From positions 1 to 9,634 of the forward strand of contig DAOVHV010000025.1 of NCBI GenBank assembly GCA_030671645.1: a DNA stretch of 9,634 bases. The letters run 5' to 3'. The translations under genes and the position numbers were made by a program. The DNA comes from a bacterium. GTDB lineage: Bacteria; Bipolaricaulota; Bipolaricaulia; UBA7950; UBA9294. Below the pieces are notes generated by a model that was not told where the DNA came from, did no database searches, and saw only the letters and a list, made by a program, of their open reading frames with translations. Positions 4,841-9,634 of the stretch are shown piece by piece. Each line of letters begins with the position of its first letter. Positions within the stretch are counted from its first letter, which is position 1.

Positions 4841-7182
4841 CTCGTGAGCTGAAGTACGTCGGCAAGCCAATCGCACGAGCGGACGCTGTTGATAAGGTCA
4901 CCGGGGCCGCCCAGTACACCCACGATCTCTGCCTGCATGGAATGTTGCACACAGCGCTCGTGCTGTCGCCACATGCCTCGGCTCGCATCGTGTCCATCGA
5001 TATCGAGAAGGCCGAGCAAGTTCAAGGCGTTCGCGCCGTTCTCACCGGAAACGGCCTGTGCTATCAGTTGGGATTGTACTTGCAGGACAAATGCATCCTG
5101 GCTCGCGACATCGTCCGATATCATGGTGAGCCGGTGGTGGCCATCGCCGCCGATACCCTCGACATCGCCAATGCCGCCTGCCGGCTCGTCGAGGTCCAAT
5201 ACGAAGCGCTGCCGTCCTTGCTCGATCCTCGTGACGCGATGGAAGAGTCCGCTCACCTGGTTCATCCCGATCTGCACACCTACAACTACATGAAAGGTGT
5301 GTTCTTTCCCAAAGCACATTCCAACATCGCCCATCATCAGAAGATCCGAAAGGGCGACTTCGATCGGGCGTTCGAGAAGGCCGACATTCGGCTAACTGCC
5401 TCGTTCTACAATCCGCCCGTTCAGCATGTGCCCATGGAAACCCATGCCGCTGTGGCCCAAGCCTTGCCGGGCAACCGCATTGAGATCTGGACTTCGAGCC
5501 AATCGCCCTACACGGTTCGACATTTGCTGAGCGTCTGCTTCGGGCTGCCGCACGCGGATGTTCGCGTTCACGTTCCTTATGTCGGCGGAGGATTCGGTGG
5601 CAAGGCCGGATTGGGATTGGAGCCGTTGGCCTACGTGCTGTCCAGAGCAGCCGGCGGCCGCCCAGTGAAAGTCGTGGCCACACGCGAGCAGGAATTCAAC
5701 ACTCTACCGTCACGCCAGGGCCTGCACTCGACCATCGAGATCGCCACGTCGAACGATGGCAAGATCGTCGCCTTGAAATCGACCTACATTTGGGACGCCG
5801 GAGCCTATGCCGACTACGGCGTCAACATCGGTCGCTCAGCCGCGTATTCCGGAGCGGGACCGTACTCCATCGACAACTGCTGGATCGATTCGTACGTCGT
5901 CTACACCAACAAGGTCTTCGGAACCGCGTTTCGCGGCTTCGGACATCTGGAAGTCCTATGGGGCATCGAGCGAGCGATGGATCTGATGGCGCGCAAGCTG
6001 GGAATGGACCCAGTCGAGTTCCGCAAGCGCAACCTGCTCAAGGAAGGCGACACCACCATCACCGGCGAAGCATTTACCTCCGGCCACGGGAACCCACAGC
6101 AGTGCTTGGAAGCCGTCGCCGAGGCCATCGAGTGGAGAACGCCCAGCGCTCCGCCCATTGAACCCCACAAGGTGAGGGGTAAGGGCATCGCCATGTTACA
6201 CAAGGCGCCGGCCATGCCCACGTCCACGTCGTGTGCCGTCGTGATCAAGCTCGACGAGGACGGAGGCGCCGATGTCCTCGTCTCGGGTGTCGACTACGGC
6301 CAGGGCACCTACACCGTGTTGCGCCAGATCGCCGCCGAAGAGCTGAGGATTCCTATCGAGAAAGTTCATATCACATGGGAATGCGATACCGCCTTTTCAC
6401 CCTACGACTGGCAGACGGTGGCCAGCCGATTCGCATACATGGGCGGCAACGCGATCATCGAAGCCGCCGCCGACTGTCTGGACCAAATCCGGTTCGTCGC
6501 CGCGCAAGCCCTCGATGTCGCACCGGAAGACCTGGAATGCGAGCACGGTACCGTCTATCCGAAAGGACATCCCGATAGGGGAATCCCGTATTCTCAGCTT
6601 GCGTTGGGATATACGTTCGAAAACGGCAATTCTATCGGCGGTCCCATCATTGGGCACGGCCGGTTCATTGCCAAGGGATTGACGCACCTCGACCCGGACA
6701 CCGGACAGGGGTTGCCGGCTCAGTTCTGGACCTACGGCGCACATTCCGTGGAAGTGGAAGTCGATACCGAGACCGGCGAGATCGAGATCCTGAACATCGT
6801 CTCCGCCCTGGACGCAGGAAAGGTATTGAATCCCAAACTGTGTGTCGGACAAGTCGTCGGCGGCGTGGTTCAAGGCTTGGGCTCGGCGCTTTGGGAAGGC
6901 TTCGTGTTCGACGAGAAGGGGCGTCTTCTCAACCCGGCGTTCGTCGATTACAAGATCCCGACAGCCAAGGACATCCCTCATCGCACACAGCAAATCCTGC
7001 TGGAGAACCCTCAACCCGGAGGGCCATACGGTGCTCGTGGCGTGGCGGAGCATCCCATGATCTCGATTCCATCCGCGATCGGGAACGCACTCTATGACGC
7101 GTTGGGAATCGAATTCACCACCCTCCCCCTCAACTACGAGCGTATCCTGACCCGCATCCGAGAGAAGGCCGAATCGTCGTGA
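4837..7182 (+). CDS. Molybdenum hydroxylase, large molybdopterin-binding subunit (xanthine dehydrogenase family)
   Basis: 781 residues, typical for the catalytic subunit. The enzyme hydroxylates a carbon using water and a Mo cofactor; electrons leave through the small and FAD subunits. Visible elements: an N-terminal a/b-hammerhead domain, the SSQSP glutamine segment, GGGFGGK (250-256), the AFRGFG loop (364-369), the cofactor-contact motif DYGQG (Gln489), and the base-catalyst region GVAEHP (Glu738, where most relatives have GEPP or GEP). Glu284 in TREQEF aligns with bovine xanthine oxidase Glu802. The CO-dehydrogenase loop VAYRCSFR is absent, so this is not a form I CO dehydrogenase. The residue matching bovine Arg880 seems to be lost in a shortened segment before AFRGFG, so xanthine is not a safe substrate call. 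The ATG at 4837 overlaps the previous stop (ATGA) and has AGAGGA at 4826-4831. The gene overlaps fdrA by 4 bp. Confidence 0.93.
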   Translation: MTRELKYVGKPIARADAVDKVTGAAQYTHDLCLHGMLHTALVLSPHASARIVSIDIEKAEQVQGVRAVLTGNGLCYQLGLYLQDKCILARDIVRYHGEPVVAIAADTLDIANAACRLVEVQYEALPSLLDPRDAMEESAHLVHPDLHTYNYMKGVFFPKAHSNIAHHQKIRKGDFDRAFEKADIRLTASFYNPPVQHVPMETHAAVAQALPGNRIEIWTSSQSPYTVRHLLSVCFGLPHADVRVHVPYVGGGFGGKAGLGLEPLAYVLSRAAGGRPVKVVATREQEFNTLPSRQGLHSTIEIATSNDGKIVALKSTYIWDAGAYADYGVNIGRSAAYSGAGPYSIDNCWIDSYVVYTNKVFGTAFRGFGHLEVLWGIERAMDLMARKLGMDPVEFRKRNLLKEGDTTITGEAFTSGHGNPQQCLEAVAEAIEWRTPSAPPIEPHKVRGKGIAMLHKAPAMPTSTSCAVVIKLDEDGGADVLVSGVDYGQGTYTVLRQIAAEELRIPIEKVHITWECDTAFSPYDWQTVASRFAYMGGNAIIEAAADCLDQIRFVAAQALDVAPEDLECEHGTVYPKGHPDRGIPYSQLALGYTFENGNSIGGPIIGHGRFIAKGLTHLDPDTGQGLPAQFWTYGAHSVEVEVDTETGEIEILNIVSALDAGKVLNPKLCVGQVVGGVVQGLGSALWEGFVFDEKGRLLNPAFVDYKIPTAKDIPHRTQQILLENPQPGGPYGARGVAEHPMISIPSAIGNALYDALGIEFTTLPLNYERILTRIREKAESS

Positions 7183-8777
7183 AAAGATTGATTGTCGAAC
7201 ACAATCGCTATTTCGATTCCGTATTTCTTATGCGCATCAGCTTTGAATTGGAGAAACTTGAGGGGATCAGACAAGCCGTCGTCGCAATGGGCACGCCGAT
7301 CAACCTCCAGAACCTCATCAAGTCAGGCTTCGAATTAAGTGTCGAAACGGCACCCCTTCAACCGGCGGACCTCATCATCGCCATCGATGCCGAAACAGAA
7401 GAGGCAATGGCCTTAGCCCGTAGCCGATTGGAGGAACTGCTGACAGGCGGGATGGGCGATGAATCCGGCGCCAGCGCCGCACGTCCGTCCTCGCTGGACG
7501 AAGCGTTGGCCACCGATCCGCGTGCCAACCTCGCCCTTATTTCGGTTCCCGGCATCCATGCGGCACGTGAGGCGCGGCAAGCGTTGCGCCGAGGACTTCA
7601 CGTCATGTTGTTCTCGGACAACGTGACCGTTGAAGATGAAATCGAGTTGAAAGACGAAGCGATTGAGCGGGGCTTGCTGATGATGGGCCCTGACTGCGGA
7701 ACCGCCATCCTTAACGGCGCCGTATTGGGTTTCGCCAACGTCTGTCGATCCGGTGGGATTGGCATCGTGGGGGCTTCGGGAACAGGAATTCAGGAGATCT
7801 CATCCTTGATCCACCAACTGGGAGGCGGCATCTCGCAAGCCATTGGAACGGGAGGTCGCGACCTATCCGAAGCCGTGGGCGGCCGCATGACGCGATTTGG
7901 CATCGACGCCCTGGGAAGTGACCCCAACACCGATGTCATCATCGTCGTGTCCAAGACCCCTTGTCCAAGCGTTGCAGAAAAGGTCATCCAGGCACTTGCC
8001 GCCACTGAAAAGCCTGCCGTTGTTCACTTCATCGGTGGTCGTGCAAAGAAGCTCTCCGACAAGATGGAAACGACTACCACGCTGGCCGACGCAGCCTTGG
8101 CCGCTGTGACCAAAGCAGGCATCGAAATTCAACTGACGCCAGGCACACCAACTGCAGTTTCGGCCTTGCCCGAAACTGCCAAGCAACTCGCTCACGAAGC
8201 AAGCACAGAGATTTCGAGCGAAGCCGGAATCTCACAACGTGCTCCCACAGGAGCACGCGTTGTCGGATTCTTCTGTGGCGGTACGCTGTGCCAAGAGACC
8301 TGGAACATCCTGCATCAGGCCGGTCTTGACATTCGCTCCAACGTCGCCGGGGAGGCAACCAAGAAGATACATCCCGAAGCTCAAGAAACCGGTCATGTTG
8401 TGTGGGACCTGGGAGACGACGCCTTCACCGTTGGAAAGCCTCATCCCATGATCGAGCCCAGCTTGCGTGACGATCGAGTTGCACAAGCTGGTGAAGATCC
8501 GACTGTCAGCGTTGTCTTGGCTGACTGCGTCATCGGATACGGCGCGCATGAGAATCCAGCCGGCAGCCTGGCTGATGCAGCCATTCGGGCCTTCGATTGC
8601 GCAAAGAAAGACGGACGAAGCCTCGTCATCCTGGCATCGGTGACAGGAACCGATCAGGATCCTCAGAACCTTCATCGGCAACGGAAGATCCTCGAGGACG
8701 TCGGGGTCATCGTTGCGCCAAGCAACGCGGCCGCTGCTCGAGCAACAGTCGATCTGATGAAAGGCAAGGCATCATGA
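7179..8777 (+). CDS. fdrA: FdrA-family protein, oxamate carbamoyltransferase subunit homologue
   Basis: 532 residues, close to E. coli FdrA (about 555). The start RYFDSVFLMRIS and MGTPINLQNL match the FdrA N-terminal pattern. The fold is that of succinyl-CoA synthetase: a GPDCGT motif (170-175), a nucleotide- or CoA-binding-like loop GIVGASGTG (195-203), and a second ligase-like domain opened by FFCGGTLC (364-371). A hydrophilic linker lies near residues 90-110. The phospho-His loop (GHAGA) of the synthetase alpha subunit is not present; the matching place reads GGRAKK. In E. coli, FdrA with YlbE and YlbF is reported to be the oxamate carbamoyltransferase, which splits oxalurate with phosphate into oxamate and carbamoyl phosphate. 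That role here is inferred. The GTG start forms a 4-bp overlap (GTGA) with the Mo-hydroxylase large subunit, and the stop overlaps the DUF1116 start (ATGA). The ribosome site (GAGAAGG, about 10 nt away) is weak, so coupling is likely. Confidence 0.92.
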   Translation: MKRLIVEHNRYFDSVFLMRISFELEKLEGIRQAVVAMGTPINLQNLIKSGFELSVETAPLQPADLIIAIDAETEEAMALARSRLEELLTGGMGDESGASAARPSSLDEALATDPRANLALISVPGIHAAREARQALRRGLHVMLFSDNVTVEDEIELKDEAIERGLLMMGPDCGTAILNGAVLGFANVCRSGGIGIVGASGTGIQEISSLIHQLGGGISQAIGTGGRDLSEAVGGRMTRFGIDALGSDPNTDVIIVVSKTPCPSVAEKVIQALAATEKPAVVHFIGGRAKKLSDKMETTTTLADAALAAVTKAGIEIQLTPGTPTAVSALPETAKQLAHEASTEISSEAGISQRAPTGARVVGFFCGGTLCQETWNILHQAGLDIRSNVAGEATKKIHPEAQETGHVVWDLGDDAFTVGKPHPMIEPSLRDDRVAQAGEDPTVSVVLADCVIGYGAHENPAGSLADAAIRAFDCAKKDGRSLVILASVTGTDQDPQNLHRQRKILEDVGVIVAPSNAAAARATVDLMKGKAS

Positions 8778-9634
8778 GTCATCGGAAAGCGATCGACGAA
8801 CTCTTTCAGACTCATTTGCGTGTGGTGAATGTTGGCTTGTCTTCGTTCGCCGAGACGCTGAGGGAGGTTCGCGTTCCCGTGATCGACGTTGACTGGCGTC
8901 CGCCGGCCGGAGGAGACTCCGCACTGATCCGCATCATCGACAATCTGAAATCGGAAGACGGTCGGTCCTGGAACTCACAGATCGCCGCCGCCAATGAGAC
9001 AGCCATTGAGCATCTGCTGTCCGCCCAGCCCCACATCATCGGCATCGGCATCGCCAAGGACGTCATCCCCGGCATGACCGAGCGAACGATCTTGCATGCC
9101 GGCCCGCCCGTAACCTGGGAGGCCATGTGCGGTCCCATGCGCGGCGCCGTCATGGGCGGCCTCATCTATGAGAAGGCGGCTTCCTCGCCTGACGCCGCGG
9201 CCGCATTGGCCGCTTCTGGAGACATCGTGTTTGAACCTTGTCATCATCATGGTGCCGTCGGACCGATGGCCGGCGTTACTACAGCATCCATGCCGGTGTG
9301 GATCGTGGAGAACGTCACCGCCGGGAATCGCGCCTATTGCACGCTCAACGAAGGCCTGGGTAAGGTTCTTCGCTACGGAGCCTACGGAGACGAAGTCATC
9401 GATCGCCTGAACTGGATGAAGAGTGACCTGGCGCCAATTTTGGTCGAAGCCATCGAGGCACACGGCCCCATTGACCTTCGATCAATGATCGCCCAAGCAC
9501 TGCAGATGGGAGACGAGGGACACAACCGTAACCGCGCCGGCACATCCTTGTTCATTCGTGAACTGGCTCCGTTCTTGGTCCGACTTGGCAAGTCAGCCGA
9601 CGCCATCGCTCGCGTGTTTGAATTCCTGCATTCC
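8774..9634 (+). CDS. ylbE: DUF1116 protein (E. coli YlbE-like), oxamate carbamoyltransferase subunit homologue, cut by window end
   Basis: 287 codons are open to the edge; full members have about 420-470 residues, so roughly 60-65% is here. Conserved stretches of the family are visible: ANETAIEHLL, GPPVTWEAMCGPMRGA, FEPCHHHGAVGPMAGVTT (153-170) with three adjacent His, NEGLGKVLRYG (192-202) and MGDEGHNRNRAGTSLFIREL (245-264). The family pairs with FdrA, and in E. coli the two plus YlbF are reported to catalyse oxalurate phosphorolysis. The start ATG overlaps the fdrA stop (ATGA), and AAGG lies about 5 nt upstream. The missing partners, a DUF2877/YlbF-type subunit and a carbamate kinase, would be expected downstream of the window. 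The product is presumably cytoplasmic. Which residues are catalytic is not established; the His cluster is only a plausible candidate. Confidence 0.93.
   Translation, partial: MSHRKAIDELFQTHLRVVNVGLSSFAETLREVRVPVIDVDWRPPAGGDSALIRIIDNLKSEDGRSWNSQIAAANETAIEHLLSAQPHIIGIGIAKDVIPGMTERTILHAGPPVTWEAMCGPMRGAVMGGLIYEKAASSPDAAAALAASGDIVFEPCHHHGAVGPMAGVTTASMPVWIVENVTAGNRAYCTLNEGLGKVLRYGAYGDEVIDRLNWMKSDLAPILVEAIEAHGPIDLRSMIAQALQMGDEGHNRNRAGTSLFIRELAPFLVRLGKSADAIARVFEFLHS

Noticed and set aside
6397..7053. Minus-strand open frame of 218 codons
   Set aside because: It lies wholly inside the Mo-hydroxylase large subunit gene, which has full family motifs; the same applies to minus-strand frames at 4609-5337 and 5042-5683.
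4837..7182. Aerobic CO dehydrogenase (CoxL) as the product
   Set aside because: The form I active-site loop VAYRCSFR is absent; the protein has AFRGFG instead, and the operon has FdrA/YlbE and no cox accessory genes.

Overview
The window looks like ordinary bacterial chromosome of moderate GC. It is gene-dense, has clear Shine-Dalgarno sites and uses several GTG starts. The sequence alone does not fix the taxon. The purine- and metal-associated families seen here occur in many Gram-positive and deep-branching bacteria, and I saw no phage, transposon, CRISPR, tRNA or rRNA signal.

The left third (1-3299) is all on the minus strand. Read in the direction of transcription, it starts with a DUF362 protein carrying a two-[4Fe-4S] ferredoxin tail (3299-2118). 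Next is a CzcD/ZitB-like cation diffusion facilitator (2056-1028), whose N-terminus is made of 18-bp tandem repeats. A 29-residue, Trp-rich hydrophobic peptide with a perfect AGGAGGT ribosome site follows (966-877), then two hairpins that probably end this transcript. A separately controlled Cu+-type P-ATPase starts at 653 and runs off the left edge. Its leader holds helically phased palindromes that look like repressor or activator sites.

The right two thirds (3501-9634) form one plus-strand operon in which every gene overlaps the next by 1 or 4 bp. It encodes the FAD, [2Fe-2S] and molybdopterin subunits of a xanthine-dehydrogenase-family hydroxylase, then FdrA, then a DUF1116/YlbE protein cut by the window end. 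FdrA and YlbE are two of the three subunits of the E. coli oxamate carbamoyltransferase, which acts at the end of allantoin breakdown. The layout suggests that a ring or N-heterocycle oxidation (purine or related) is coupled to release of a carbamoyl group, perhaps for ATP through carbamate kinase. A YlbF/DUF2877 subunit and a carbamate kinase would be expected just beyond 9634.

The DUF362-ferredoxin gene and the hydroxylase operon diverge from a 201-bp intergenic region. The most interesting points are the fused Mo-hydroxylase/FdrA/YlbE operon with a non-canonical substrate pocket, the unlisted 29-aa membrane peptide, and the phased operator array in front of the Cu-ATPase.
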